Source of the DNA: Luteibacter pinisoli | GTDB lineage: Bacteria > Pseudomonadota > Gammaproteobacteria > Xanthomonadales > Rhodanobacteraceae | Assembly: GCF_006385595.1 (NCBI RefSeq) | Contig: NZ_CP041046.1 | Location: 496,001 to 560,000, forward strand | DNA: 64,000 nt | Reading direction: 5' to 3' | Shown here: positions 44,956 through 53,952 of the stretch, in pieces | Numbering within the stretch: position 1 is the first letter of the stretch | Layout: each line of letters begins with the position of its first letter | The notes under the pieces: model-generated | Seen by the model: only the letters and a program-made list of their open reading frames with translations | Told to the model about the DNA's origin: nothing | The model's database searches: none | Position numbers and translations under genes: made by a program

Positions 44956-46349
44956 CCACGGCCACGGGCAGCGTCGCCGCTGCCAACCCGTTCGGCGTGC
45001 GCTTCCTTCTGCCGCTGGCGCTGGGTTCCTGCCTCAACCCCATTAACTCCACCATGATCGCCACCGCCCTGGTGCCGATCGCGGCGGAGTTCCATGCCAG
45101 CGTCGCGCAGACGGGCTGGCTTATTGCCGCGCTGTATCTGGTGTGCGCGGTGGCGCAGCCGACGCTGGGCCGGATCGCCGATCTGGTGGGCGCGCGTCGC
45201 GTGTATCTCGCCTCCCTGGTGCTCGTGATGATCGCTGGCGTGGGCGGGCGCGTCGCGCCATCGCTGGGATGGCTGGTGGTGGTGCGCATGCTGCTCGGCA
45301 TCGGCACCTCCGGCGCGTACCCCTCGGCCATGCGGCTCTTCCGGGAACGCGCCGACGCGACGGGCAGCCCGCCGCCGCGCACGGCCATGGGCCTGTTGTC
45401 GCTGATGGGTGTCGCCACGGCGGCCGTGGGTCCGGTGCTGGGTGGCGTGCTCACCGGCGCGTTTGGCTGGCATGCGATCTTCACGGTGAACGTGCCGCTG
45501 GCGCTTGTCACCCTGCTGCTGGTGCTCGCGTGGATTCCGAAGGATCCGCCGCGCAAGGTGCGCCGGTCGTTGTGGAAGGAACTCGACGTGGTGGGCATCA
45601 GCCTTTTTTCGGGCGCACTGCTTGCCGTGATGGTGTTCCTTCTCGACATCGACCATCCGCGATGGCTGGCCCTGCCCATCGCTGCCGCATGCGCCGCCTT
45701 GCTGGCATGGCATTCACTGCGGCGCCCGGACCCGTTCATCGACCTGCGCATGCTGGCGAAGCACACGCCGCTGAGCCTCACCTACCTGCGCGCGATGGTG
45801 GCGTTCACCGTCGTCTACTGCATTTTCTATGGCTTTGCCCAATGGGTGGAGGGTGCGGGCGGCTATTCGCCCGCGCAGGCGGGCATGGCGACCTTGCCGC
45901 TGTCGATTCTTGCCGGTGTCGGCTCCGTTGCCGGCGCCCGCACGAAGGGATTGCGCGGCCCTTTCCTGCTCGCGTTCGCGTGTTCCGTCGTCGGCGGTAT
46001 CGCGCTGTGGTGCATCGATGCCGCGTCGCCGTTGTGGCTGATGGCCGCGGCCGTCGCCGTCTTCGGCATTCCGCAAGGCCTGGTCTCGGTGACGACCCAG
46101 GCCGCCGTGTACATACAGGCACCGCCCGGGCAGATCGGCACCGCCTCGGGCCTGCAACGCACCTTCTCGTACATCGGTGCGATGGCGGCCACCGCGGTCA
46201 TCGGCGCCTGTTATGGCCACAAGCCGACCGACGCGGGCTTGCACCTGCTTGCCGGCACGATGGTCGGTGTCTCGGCACTGTTGTTCATCGCCACGCTTTT
46301 CGACCGCACGCTCCCGCGTGTGGATGACGTTTCCAAACCCCACTCCTGA
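44952..46349 (+). CDS. MFS drug exporter (DHA2-type)
   Basis: A 465-residue membrane protein with about 14 helices; the N-terminal segments LNPINSTMIATALVPIAAEFHASVAQTGWLIAALYLVCAVAQPTLGRIADLVGARR match the drug:H+ antiporter motif A region. The GTG start overlaps the marR stop, so pump and regulator are one transcription unit. The substrate is unknown. A second-to-last helix contains QAAVYIQAPPGQIGTASGL. Confidence 0.88.
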   Translation: MTTATGSVAAANPFGVRFLLPLALGSCLNPINSTMIATALVPIAAEFHASVAQTGWLIAALYLVCAVAQPTLGRIADLVGARRVYLASLVLVMIAGVGGRVAPSLGWLVVVRMLLGIGTSGAYPSAMRLFRERADATGSPPPRTAMGLLSLMGVATAAVGPVLGGVLTGAFGWHAIFTVNVPLALVTLLLVLAWIPKDPPRKVRRSLWKELDVVGISLFSGALLAVMVFLLDIDHPRWLALPIAAACAALLAWHSLRRPDPFIDLRMLAKHTPLSLTYLRAMVAFTVVYCIFYGFAQWVEGAGGYSPAQAGMATLPLSILAGVGSVAGARTKGLRGPFLLAFACSVVGGIALWCIDAASPLWLMAAAVAVFGIPQGLVSVTTQAAVYIQAPPGQIGTASGLQRTFSYIGAMAATAVIGACYGHKPTDAGLHLLAGTMVGVSALLFIATLFDRTLPRVDDVSKPHS

Positions 46350-46361
46350 AGGAGCATCCCC

Positions 46362-46913
46362 ATGGCACTGACCCAACTCGACGTGAATGCTGCGCTGATC
46401 GTTATCGACCTGCAGCAGGGCATCGTGAATCTTCCCGTCGCTTCGCCGGCGGCTCCGGTGGTCGAGAAGGCCGCCGCGATCGCACGCGCCTTCCGCGAAA
46501 CGAAGCGCCCCGTCGTTCTCGTCAACGTCGATGCCGGCGCGCCCGGGCGCACCGATAGCGGCGTGCCGCAGGTCCCGCAGGATCCGGCTTTCAAATCCTT
46601 CGTGCCGGAACTCGAACAGGTACCGACCGACCATGTCGTGACGAAGAAGCGCTGGGGCGCGTTCCAGACCACGGATCTCGACCGACACCTGCGCGGCCTG
46701 AACGTGGAGCAGATCGTGATCCTCGGCATCGCCACGAGCATCGGCGTGGAATCCACCGCGCGTTACGCCAGCGAGCTGGGCTACAACGTCGTGCTGGTGA
46801 CGGATGCGATGGCCGACCTGAATGCCGACGCGCACCACAACAGCATCACGCGGATCTTCCCGCGCCTTGGTGAAACCACCTCGACGGCCGAGCTGCTGGC
46901 GAAGATCGGCTAA
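46362..46913 (+). CDS. Isochorismatase-like hydrolase (nucleophile Cys replaced by Gly)
   Basis: A 183-residue protein of the cysteine-hydrolase superfamily. The catalytic Asp is in LIVIDLQQG and the Lys in VVTKKRWGAF. The nucleophile position, normally IATN-I-C-VE-TAR, reads IATSIGVESTARYA, so Cys is Gly. Isochorismatase-type enzymes (EntB, PhzD) also have Gly here, so the enzyme may cut an ether rather than an amide. GAAGGAGCA precedes the ATG. It follows the MFS gene by 12 bases and may be in the same operon. Confidence 0.85.
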   Translation: MALTQLDVNAALIVIDLQQGIVNLPVASPAAPVVEKAAAIARAFRETKRPVVLVNVDAGAPGRTDSGVPQVPQDPAFKSFVPELEQVPTDHVVTKKRWGAFQTTDLDRHLRGLNVEQIVILGIATSIGVESTARYASELGYNVVLVTDAMADLNADAHHNSITRIFPRLGETTSTAELLAKIG

Positions 46914-46943
46914 GGTCGCGCGAAAGCGCGCTCCTGCCGTGGG

Positions 46944-47669
46944 TTAGCGGTGCGCGGAGGGATCGTCATCGTCGGTGGACGAGATGCCATGGCCGATGCC
47001 GATCCCTGCGCCGGCACCGGCGGCCATGCCGCCACCCATGCCGCCGCCACCTCCACCGCCCCCGCCGCCGCCACCTTTCCCGCCACCTCCGTCACCGCCG
47101 CCGCCCCCCTTGCCGCCCTGGCCGGCGGTACGGGCGGGCCCTTGCTTCGGGATGGGCACGCTTGCAGGAATGGGGTCGAGATCCAGCACCTCGCGGATGA
47201 AGTTGCGCAGCGAGACCACCAGCTCATCGGTGTGCACGGGCCGCCCGGCGACCAGTTCACTGGCCGCCTGCGCGGCGAGTTCCACCTGCCGCTCCGTGCC
47301 GAGCAGGACGATGTCGGACAGGGCCGCCTCGACGGCGTCGCGCACGCGGCGTGCGCGGTCGCTTCCCGTGGCGGCGGCCAGCACGAGCGCGGCGGCGGGA
47401 TCATCCACGCCCCGCTCGCGAAGTTGCCGCAGATGGGTCGGGTCCACCGCCAGGTTCCCAGTGAACGAGCCACCGAGCGTCTTATAGGCGGCAATGAGGG
47501 TGCGCAGCCGCTCGTTGATCTGCCGGTTTGCCCGTTCCCGTCGCTGCTGCACCGTCTGCTGTGCCAGAAGCCGGATGCCCACGCCAATCAGCGTGATCAC
47601 CGCCAGCCCGAAGAAGGTGGAAAGCAGGCCCTGCCAGGAACTGAAGTCGAGGTTTCGCATGCGAGGCAT
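46944..47669 (-). CDS. Membrane-anchored protein with a long Gly-rich tail
   Basis: A 241-residue protein with one N-terminal transmembrane helix (about 14-36), a basic coiled segment (about 40-60), a helical body, and a C-terminal tail of about 60 residues with (Gly-Gly-Lys) and poly-Gly runs ending in an acidic DDDDPSAHR. I recognise no domain. The tail is low complexity and its DNA is rich in GCC/CCG triplets, which can slip in replication. The start is the first ATG (47667-47669). Confidence 0.6.
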   Translation of the reverse strand: MPRMRNLDFSSWQGLLSTFFGLAVITLIGVGIRLLAQQTVQQRRERANRQINERLRTLIAAYKTLGGSFTGNLAVDPTHLRQLRERGVDDPAAALVLAAATGSDRARRVRDAVEAALSDIVLLGTERQVELAAQAASELVAGRPVHTDELVVSLRNFIREVLDLDPIPASVPIPKQGPARTAGQGGKGGGGGDGGGGKGGGGGGGGGGGGMGGGMAAGAGAGIGIGHGISSTDDDDPSAHR

Positions 47670-47779
47670 CCTGTGGGCGTGGCTGCGAAGTCAGTGTGAG
47701 CGGTGGCGCGGCCTCCCGCGGCCCGATCCGGCTAGAATAATGGGCCCCGACCCCCCGTTCTGAACCGGCAGGCCCCGCC

Positions 47780-48376
47780 ATGCTCCTCATGATCGACAAC
47801 TATGACTCATTCACCTTCAACCTCGTCCAGTACCTCGGCGAGCTGGGGCAGGAGGTCAAGGTAGTCCGGAACGATGCGCTGACCGTGGCCGATATCCGGG
47901 CGCTCAAGCCCTCGCGGATCATGATTTCCCCGGGGCCGGGCACGCCGGACGACTCGGGCGTGTCCATCGACATCCTGAAGGAGCTGGCCGGCGAGCTGCC
48001 GATCTTCGGCGTATGCCTTGGACACCAGGCCATCGGCCAGGTGTTCGGCGGGAAGGTGATCCGCGCCCGCGAGATCATGCATGGCAAGACCTCCCCGGTG
48101 AAGCACCTGGGCAAGGGCGTCTTCGCCGGCCTGCCCAATCCCTTCGAGGCCACGCGCTACCACTCGCTGGTGGTCGAGAAGGACTCGGTGCCGGACTGCC
48201 TGGAAGTCACCGCCTGGACGGAGCGCGAGGACGGCTCGATCGACGAGATCATGGGCCTGCGCCACCGCACGCTGGATATCGAGGGCGTGCAGTTCCACCC
48301 CGAGTCCATCCTTACCCAGCACGGCCACGACCTGCTGCGTAACTTCCTCGGCATGCCCCTGCCGCTCGCCGCCTGA
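47780..48376 (+). CDS. trpG: Anthranilate synthase component II (TrpG/PabA glutamine amidotransferase)
   Basis: A 198-residue class-I glutamine amidotransferase: MLLMIDNYDSFTFNLVQYL, the nucleophile Cys in PIFGVCLGHQAIGQ, and the His-Glu pair in GVQFHPESILT. It makes ammonia for chorismate amination, for tryptophan and possibly folate (PabA role). Followed 20 bases later by trpD. No trpE is visible within the window, so the partner subunit is elsewhere. Confidence 0.92.
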   Translation: MLLMIDNYDSFTFNLVQYLGELGQEVKVVRNDALTVADIRALKPSRIMISPGPGTPDDSGVSIDILKELAGELPIFGVCLGHQAIGQVFGGKVIRAREIMHGKTSPVKHLGKGVFAGLPNPFEATRYHSLVVEKDSVPDCLEVTAWTEREDGSIDEIMGLRHRTLDIEGVQFHPESILTQHGHDLLRNFLGMPLPLAA

Positions 48377-48396
48377 TTACCCGCCCGGGACGCTCC

Positions 48397-49428
48397 ATGC
48401 CGATTACCGCTTCCGAGGCGCTCCAGCGCACCATCGAACACCGCGAGATCTTCCATGACGAGATGATCGAGCTGATGCACCAGATCATGCGCGGGGATGT
48501 CAGCCCGCTCATGACGGCCGCGATCCTCACCGGCCTGCGCGTGAAAAAAGAGACGGTGGGCGAAATCACCGGCGCGGCGCGCGTCATGCGCGATCTCTCC
48601 GCCAAGGTGGAGGTGAATCCGCACCCGCATTTCATCGACATCGTCGGCACCGGTGGTGACGGCGCGTCGTCGTTCAATATCTCCACCGCATCGATGTTCG
48701 TGGCAGCGGCCGCAGGCGCGCGCGTGGCGAAGCACGGTGGCCGTAGCGTGTCGTCCAAGTCGGGCAGTGCGGATGTGCTGGAAGCGCTTGGCGCCCGCAT
48801 CGAACTGCTGCCGGCCCAGGTGGCCGTGTGCATGGAAGAGACCGACATCGGCTTCATGTTCGCGCCGAACCACCATCCGGCGATGAAGGTGGTGGCGCCC
48901 GTGCGCCGCGAGATGGGCGTGCGCACCATCTTCAACATCCTCGGCCCGCTGACCAACCCCGCGGGCGCCCCGAATATCCTGATGGGCGTGTTCCATCCGG
49001 ACCTGGTGGGTATCCAGGTGCGCGTCCTGCAGGCCCTTGGCGCGAACCACGCCCTGGTGGTGTGGGGCCGCGACGGCATGGACGAGATCTCCCTCGGTGC
49101 GGCGACGCTGGTGGGCGAGCTGCGCAACGGCAAGGTCACCGAATACGAGATCGAGCCGGAGGATTTCGGCCTTTCCATGGCCTCCAGCCGCAACCTGCGG
49201 GTGGAAAATGCCGAAGAATCAAGGCTCATGCTGGTGGACGCCATTTCCGGCGTGCCCGGCGTGCCGCATGACATCGTCTGCCTGAACGCCGGTGCCGCCC
49301 TCTATGCGGCCGACGTGGCCCCCAGCATCCAGGCCGGCATCGACCTGGCGCGCGCGACCATCGCAAGCGGCGCGGCTCGTGCAAAAATGGACGCCTTCGT
49401 GGCCGCGACGCAGCGGCTCGGTGCCTGA
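48397..49428 (+). CDS. trpD: Anthranilate phosphoribosyltransferase
   Basis: A 343-residue enzyme with the glycine-rich PRPP-binding site DIVGTGGDGASSFNISTAS and the KHGGRSVSSKSGSADVLEALG block, then RREMGVRTIFNILGPLTNPAG. It transfers phosphoribose to anthranilate in the second step of the tryptophan branch. Length and sequence are complete. Trp genes G, D and C run in order on the plus strand with short gaps. Confidence 0.96.
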   Translation: MPITASEALQRTIEHREIFHDEMIELMHQIMRGDVSPLMTAAILTGLRVKKETVGEITGAARVMRDLSAKVEVNPHPHFIDIVGTGGDGASSFNISTASMFVAAAAGARVAKHGGRSVSSKSGSADVLEALGARIELLPAQVAVCMEETDIGFMFAPNHHPAMKVVAPVRREMGVRTIFNILGPLTNPAGAPNILMGVFHPDLVGIQVRVLQALGANHALVVWGRDGMDEISLGAATLVGELRNGKVTEYEIEPEDFGLSMASSRNLRVENAEESRLMLVDAISGVPGVPHDIVCLNAGAALYAADVAPSIQAGIDLARATIASGAARAKMDAFVAATQRLGA

Positions 49429-49477
49429 TATGGTCGGGGTATCCCCATCCCCGGCCTTACCCTAGGAAGCGACAGCG

Positions 49478-50326
49478 ATGCCTGACATCCTCCACCGCAT
49501 TCTCAACCGCAAGGCGGAAGAGATCGACGAGCGAAAGCGCAAGCGTTCGATCGACGACATGGCCGCGATGATCGCCGGCCTTCCGGATACGCGCGGTTTC
49601 GTCGCGGCCATCGACGCACGCCTGCACGATGGCAAGCCCGCCGTGATTGCCGAGGTGAAGAAGGCCAGCCCCAGCAAGGGCCTGATCCGCGCCGACTTCG
49701 ATCCGGCACAGATCGCGCGCAGCTACGAGAAGGGCGGGGCCACCTGCCTGTCCGTGCTGACCGACGCTGATTTTTTCCAGGGCCACGAGGATTACCTGCG
49801 CCAGGCCCGCGACGCATGCGACCTGCCGATCCTGCGCAAGGATTTCATCGTCGACGAATACCAGGTCTACGAGGCCCGGGTGATCGGCGCGGACTGCATC
49901 CTCCTGATCGTTGCGGCGTTCGGTGACAAGAGCGGTGACGACGTCATCTACGACGAAGGCGCGCTTACCGAGCTGTCGCTGCTTGCCGCCGAGCTCGACA
50001 TGGACGTGCTGGTCGAAGTGCACAACGAGGAAGAACTCGAGATTGCGCTTGGCCTGCCCGCACCGCTGATCGGCGTGAACAACCGTAACCTGCGCACGTT
50101 CGAAACCTCGCTCGGCACGTCGCTGAAGCTGAAGGATCGCGTGGGTCCGGAAACCGCCATCGTCGCGGAGTCGGGCATCCACACGCCGGAAGACGTCCGC
50201 AAGCTGCGCGAAGCCGGTATCCACACCTTCCTGGTGGGCGAAGCCTTCATGCGTGCGGCCGATCCGGGCTCCGAGTTGCAGAAGCTGTTCGGGGTGCACG
50301 CCCCGACTGTCTCGCACAAGCACTGA
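49478..50326 (+). CDS. trpC: Indole-3-glycerol phosphate synthase
   Basis: A 282-residue TIM-barrel enzyme. Motifs are VIAEVKKASPSKGLIR (catalytic Lys), ILRKDFIVDEYQVYEAR, and IVAESGIHTPEDVRKL, with the phosphate-binding GEAFMRA near the end. It closes the ring from CdRP to indole-3-glycerol phosphate. It is a monofunctional TrpC, with no fused TrpF. The HAD gene begins 7 bases after the stop. Confidence 0.96.
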   Translation: MPDILHRILNRKAEEIDERKRKRSIDDMAAMIAGLPDTRGFVAAIDARLHDGKPAVIAEVKKASPSKGLIRADFDPAQIARSYEKGGATCLSVLTDADFFQGHEDYLRQARDACDLPILRKDFIVDEYQVYEARVIGADCILLIVAAFGDKSGDDVIYDEGALTELSLLAAELDMDVLVEVHNEEELEIALGLPAPLIGVNNRNLRTFETSLGTSLKLKDRVGPETAIVAESGIHTPEDVRKLREAGIHTFLVGEAFMRAADPGSELQKLFGVHAPTVSHKH

Positions 50327-50333
50327 GCCGCGC

Positions 50334-51038
50334 ATGACACAGGGGATTGAAGCGGTGGTGCCGGACACCACCGTCGACGCGCGGCGCGTTGTGTTGTTTG
50401 ATTTCGATGGCGTGATCGTGCGCCAGCAGACGCTTGAGCTGTATTTCCGCGAGCGCCTCTCCGGCGCCGGGCGCTGGCGCCTGTTGCTGGCGCTGCCCTG
50501 GTTGCCGTTCGTACCGTTCATGGTCCGCACGGCGGCGGGCAGCCGGATCTTCGGCCGGGTGTTCCTGCGCGTGGTGACGTTTGGCCGCACCGAGAAGAAC
50601 TACAAGCGCCTGCTGACCGAGTTTGCGCGCACCTATGCGCGCCGGCCGGGTGTTTTCATGCGCGACGGCGTCGCCACGCTGCGCAGGCACAGGGAGGCGG
50701 GCGACCGCGTGGTCATCGTCACGGGCAATGACGGCACCCTGGTGCAGGCCATGCTGGACGAAGTGAACCTGCAGGGCGTGGAACTGATTGCCTCCCAGGT
50801 GCGCGGCGGCCTGTTTGGCGTGCACTTCGTGCGCCACAACGTCGATGCCATGAAGGTGAAGTCGGTGGAGCGCGCGGGCATCGCGCGTCCCTGGGCCATG
50901 GCCTACGGCGATTCCCTCTCGGACCTGGCGATGCTCAAGGCCGCCGACTCGGCGAAGCTGGTGAACCCCGGCGCCCGTACCCTGAAGAAGATGCGCAAGG
51001 CACTGGGCGACAAGCTCGAGGTGCTGGGCTGGTACTGA
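50334..51038 (+). CDS. HAD-superfamily phosphatase (HAD-IB type)
   Basis: A 234-residue protein with motif I VLFDFDGVIVRQ (the DxD nucleophile and acid), motif II VIVTGND, and motif IV YGDSLSDLAMLKAA. A segment LLLALPWLPFVPFMV is hydrophobic cap or membrane-near sequence. The pattern fits the SerB/phosphatidylglycerophosphatase-like HAD-IB group; the substrate is unknown. It starts 7 bases after trpC and is probably in the same transcript. The start is the ATG at 50334. Confidence 0.8.
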   Translation: MTQGIEAVVPDTTVDARRVVLFDFDGVIVRQQTLELYFRERLSGAGRWRLLLALPWLPFVPFMVRTAAGSRIFGRVFLRVVTFGRTEKNYKRLLTEFARTYARRPGVFMRDGVATLRRHREAGDRVVIVTGNDGTLVQAMLDEVNLQGVELIASQVRGGLFGVHFVRHNVDAMKVKSVERAGIARPWAMAYGDSLSDLAMLKAADSAKLVNPGARTLKKMRKALGDKLEVLGWY

Positions 51039-51108
51039 GCATGGCTTGCGTGCGGTGACCCGGCACCGCTAGCCTCTTTTTTTCTGCATCTCCCCACGGA
51101 ATTCCCCG

Positions 51109-52062
51109 ATGTACCTGTCCTCCCTGCGCGAGCTGGCCATCGGCAGCCGCCTCAAGGCGCTGAGCGATTACTTCTACCAGGCGGTGGACGAGGTTTACCG
51201 CGCCAGTGGCGCGGGCATCGAATCTCGCTGGTTCCCCGTCCTGCGTTTCCTGCGCGACGTGGGCCCGACGACGGTCACCGAGGTGGCCGCGGCGATTGGC
51301 CAGACCCATTCGGCGGTGAGCCAGCTGGCCGACCGCCTGGTCGACGCCGGCATGGTGGTGCGCCAGCGCGACCCGGGCGACGGCCGTCGCAGCGTGCTGA
51401 CCCTGACCGATGCCGGTGAGCGCGCCCTGGGCGCCCTGGGCCCGGTCTGGCTGGCGCTGCGCCGGGGCATGGCGGAATCGCTCGGCCCGCGCATGCTGGA
51501 CCTGCTGGATGCCATCGACGGCTGCGAACAGGCCCTGGCCGAGCGGCCGCTGGTCGCCGCCGTGATGGACCAGCGCGCGGCGCTGTCGCGCGAGAGCGTC
51601 GAGGTCGTCCCGTGGGATCGCGCCTACGCGGACCATTTCCGCCGGCTCAACCAGCAGTGGCTGGAGCGCTATTTCCGGGTGGAGGACGTGGACCGCACGC
51701 TGTTCGCCGACCCCGAAAACATCGTGATTCAGCCGGGCGGTGCCATTTTCTTCGCCCTGTATGCGGGCGAGGTGGTGGGTACCTGCGCCCTGCTGCACGA
51801 GGGCGACGGGGTCTACGAGCTGTCCAAGATGGGCGTGGACGAGAATTTCCGCGGCCTGGGGGCCGGTCGGCGGCTGCTGGATGCGTCGATCGACGCGTGG
51901 CGCCAGCGCGGTGGCAAGCAGCTTTTCCTGGAATCGAACAGCCGCCTCGGGCGGGCGCTGGGGATGTACGAGCGGGCGGGTTTCGTCCGCCAGGAAACGA
52001 TCCGCCCGGGCTCGCATTACGAACGGGCGGATGTCTACATGGTTTACGAGGGGAAGCCTTAA
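51109..52062 (+). CDS. Fused MarR-type regulator and GNAT acetyltransferase
   Basis: A 317-residue protein with two domains. Residues about 35-150 are a MarR winged helix (TTVTEVAAAIGQTHSAVSQLADRLVDAGMVVRQRDPGDGRRSVLTLT). Residues about 165-317 are a GNAT domain with the acetyl-CoA loop VDENFRGLGAGRRLLDASI. This fusion is a known architecture, of unknown role. The stop overlaps the convergent clp gene by 4 bases. No partner gene is clear. Confidence 0.88.
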   Translation: MYLSSLRELAIGSRLKALSDYFYQAVDEVYRASGAGIESRWFPVLRFLRDVGPTTVTEVAAAIGQTHSAVSQLADRLVDAGMVVRQRDPGDGRRSVLTLTDAGERALGALGPVWLALRRGMAESLGPRMLDLLDAIDGCEQALAERPLVAAVMDQRAALSRESVEVVPWDRAYADHFRRLNQQWLERYFRVEDVDRTLFADPENIVIQPGGAIFFALYAGEVVGTCALLHEGDGVYELSKMGVDENFRGLGAGRRLLDASIDAWRQRGGKQLFLESNSRLGRALGMYERAGFVRQETIRPGSHYERADVYMVYEGKP

Positions 52063-52766
52063 CGCGTGCCGCGGACCACGATGGTCTTGCCGGCGACGTC
52101 GATCATCCGCTCTTCTTCAAGCTGCTTGAGCACGCGGCCGACCATTTCGCGGGAGCAGCCCACGATCCGGCTCACTTCCTGGCGGGAAATGCGGATCTGG
52201 GTGCCGTCCGGGTGGGTCATGGCGTCCGGCTCGGTGCACAGGTCGAGCAGGGTGCGCGAGACGCGGTTCGTCACGTCCATGAACGCCATGCGGCTGACCT
52301 GGCGCGAGGTGCGCAGGAGGCGGTGGGTCAGTTGCGAGCCAATGGCGAAGAGCAGCTTGGGGCACTCGGCCGCCAGCGGCCCTTCCAGCAGCTGGAAGAG
52401 GCGCTCGTAGCTGATTTCGGCCATTTCGACCGCCGTCCGGGTCCGCACGAGCGATTCGCGCTGGGCCTGCTCCACGAACAGCCCCATCTCACCGATGAAC
52501 TGGCCACGGTTGATGTAGGCAAGGATCAGCTCGCGGCCTTCCTCGTCTTCGGTGCAGACGGCAAGCGAGCCTTCCACCACGTAATAGAGGGTATTGGCTG
52601 GGTCGCCGGGACGGATGATGGCGGTCTTCCCGGGGTAGCGGCGCCGATGGCACGCATCCAGGAAACGGCCCATGGCGGTCGGGTCCGGCGCGAAGCTCAG
52701 AGGAGCCTGCGACCGTTCGAACGCCTGTTGCAGCAGATATTTGAGTTGAGCCACAGCAGATTCCAT
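52059..52766 (-). CDS. clp: CRP-like global regulator Clp
   Basis: A 235-residue protein with an N-terminal cyclic-nucleotide-binding fold (NTLYYVVEGSLAVCTEDEEGRELILAYINRGQFIGEMGLFV) and a C-terminal CRP helix-turn-helix (ISRQEVSRIVGCSREMVGRVLKQLEEERMI). It matches Clp of Xanthomonas and Stenotrophomonas, which binds c-di-GMP rather than cAMP and controls extracellular enzymes, motility and T2SS genes. The recognition helix sequence RQEVSRIVGCSREMVGR fits a TGTGA-type site. See the candidate site at 40967-40982. The gene converges on the GNAT gene. Confidence 0.92.
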   Translation of the reverse strand: MESAVAQLKYLLQQAFERSQAPLSFAPDPTAMGRFLDACHRRRYPGKTAIIRPGDPANTLYYVVEGSLAVCTEDEEGRELILAYINRGQFIGEMGLFVEQAQRESLVRTRTAVEMAEISYERLFQLLEGPLAAECPKLLFAIGSQLTHRLLRTSRQVSRMAFMDVTNRVSRTLLDLCTEPDAMTHPDGTQIRISRQEVSRIVGCSREMVGRVLKQLEEERMIDVAGKTIVVRGTR

Positions 52767-53101
52767 TGGACTTCAATGGCATGGCACCCCCAAATCGGTG
52801 GCCAGCTGACGGTTTTCCGTCATGCGTCGCCGACTTGCCATGTCCCCGGCGGGATTATTGCAGACAAAGGGCGACCAAAATCCATCAGAAATAACGATTG
52901 GATCCAAGTTGTTCAAATTCTCGCCACTTTGCCCCATAATTTTACCCCCTCCGTGGCGACCCCCTTGTCTCAAGCGGTTCATAAATGGAGGGCAGACTGA
53001 CCGTCCGGTCAGCTGGCCGTACCTACATTCTTTCTGTTGCGGGGACCCTTGCTGCTAACCCGTGTCTGCTGCTGGCCGTCGCTCGGCCTCGGAGAGTCGC
53101 T
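52767..53101. other. Divergent intergenic region between clp and speD
   Basis: This 335-base stretch holds no convincing gene; the open frame ahead of speD lacks conservation. It contains a small hairpin TGACGG-TTTT-CCGTCA (52807-52822) and a CTGACC-GTCC-GGTCAG repeat near 52996-53011. A possible plus-strand promoter is TTCAAA (52912-52917), 17 bases, CATAAT (52935-52940). If this is used, speD has a leader of about 150 bases. Confidence 0.4.
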
Positions 53102-53887
53102 GTGGTCAAACCGCTTCCCCGCCTTCGCCTTCAGGGTTTCAACAACCTCACCAAGGCGCTGAGCTTCAATATTTACGATATCTGCTATGCCGTCTCGGAG
53201 CAGCAGCGTCAGAACTACATCGAGTACATCGATGAACAGTACGACGCGGACCGCCTGACCCAGATCCTGACGGACGTGGCCGAGATCATCGGCGCGAACA
53301 TCCTGAACATCGCCCGCCAGGATTACGATCCGCAGGGCGCGTCGGTCACCATCCTCATTTCCGAGGAGCCGGTGGTCGAAAAGCTGGGCCGCGATACGAT
53401 TTCCGGCGCCGTCGTGGCGCACATGGACAAGAGCCACATCACCGTCCATACCTACCCGGAAACGCATCCGCACAACGGCATCGCCACGTTCCGCGCGGAT
53501 ATCGACGTGGCCACCTGCGGCGTCATTTCCCCGCTGAAGGCCCTGAACTACCTGATCGACAGCTTCGAGTCGGATATCGTCATCGCGGACTACCGCGTGC
53601 GCGGTTTCACGCGTGACGTGAAGGGCAAGAAGCACTTCATCGACCACAAGATCAACTCGGTGCAGGATTACCTGGCGAAGCACATCCGCCAGAAGTACGA
53701 GATGTTCGACGTCAACGTGTACCAGGAAAACATCTTCCACACGAAGATGCACATCAAGGACTTCGACCTCGACACCTACCTGTTCGAGGCCCAGGCCGAC
53801 GACCTCTCGTTCAAGGAGCGCCAGCGCATCGAGTCGCTGCTGCGTCGTGAAATAGAGGAACTGTTCCACGGCCGGAACCTGATGTAA
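53102..53887 (+). CDS. speD: S-adenosylmethionine decarboxylase proenzyme
   Basis: A 261-residue proenzyme of the E. coli/Xanthomonas type. The GTG at 53102 gives MVKPLPRLRLQGFNNLTKALSFNIYD, the xanthomonad N-terminus, with GGAGAG upstream. The self-cleavage site is in MDKSHITVHTYPETHP: the Lys-Ser bond breaks and the Ser becomes the pyruvoyl group. The product, decarboxylated SAM, is the aminopropyl donor for spermidine. The longer frame starting at 52985 is rejected. A strong terminator follows. Confidence 0.93.
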   Translation: MVKPLPRLRLQGFNNLTKALSFNIYDICYAVSEQQRQNYIEYIDEQYDADRLTQILTDVAEIIGANILNIARQDYDPQGASVTILISEEPVVEKLGRDTISGAVVAHMDKSHITVHTYPETHPHNGIATFRADIDVATCGVISPLKALNYLIDSFESDIVIADYRVRGFTRDVKGKKHFIDHKINSVQDYLAKHIRQKYEMFDVNVYQENIFHTKMHIKDFDLDTYLFEAQADDLSFKERQRIESLLRREIEELFHGRNLM

Positions 53888-53903
53888 TGAGCTTGGTGTA
53901 ACG

Positions 53904-53933
53904 AAAAAAGCCCCGCGAAAGCGGGGCTTTTTT
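53904..53933. terminator. Bidirectional terminator between speD and coq7
   Basis: AAAAAAGCCCCGC (53904-53916), loop GAAA, GCGGGGCTTTTTT (53921-53933). A- and T-runs flank a perfect GC stem, so it can end speD (plus) and coq7 (minus). Confidence 0.92.
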
Positions 53934-53952
53934 GTTGGCTCGGATCCGGGGT

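Noticed and set aside
52985..53101. Extension of speD to an ATG at 52985
   Set aside because: The added residues are not conserved and the GTG at 53102 has a proper Shine-Dalgarno and the known N-terminus.
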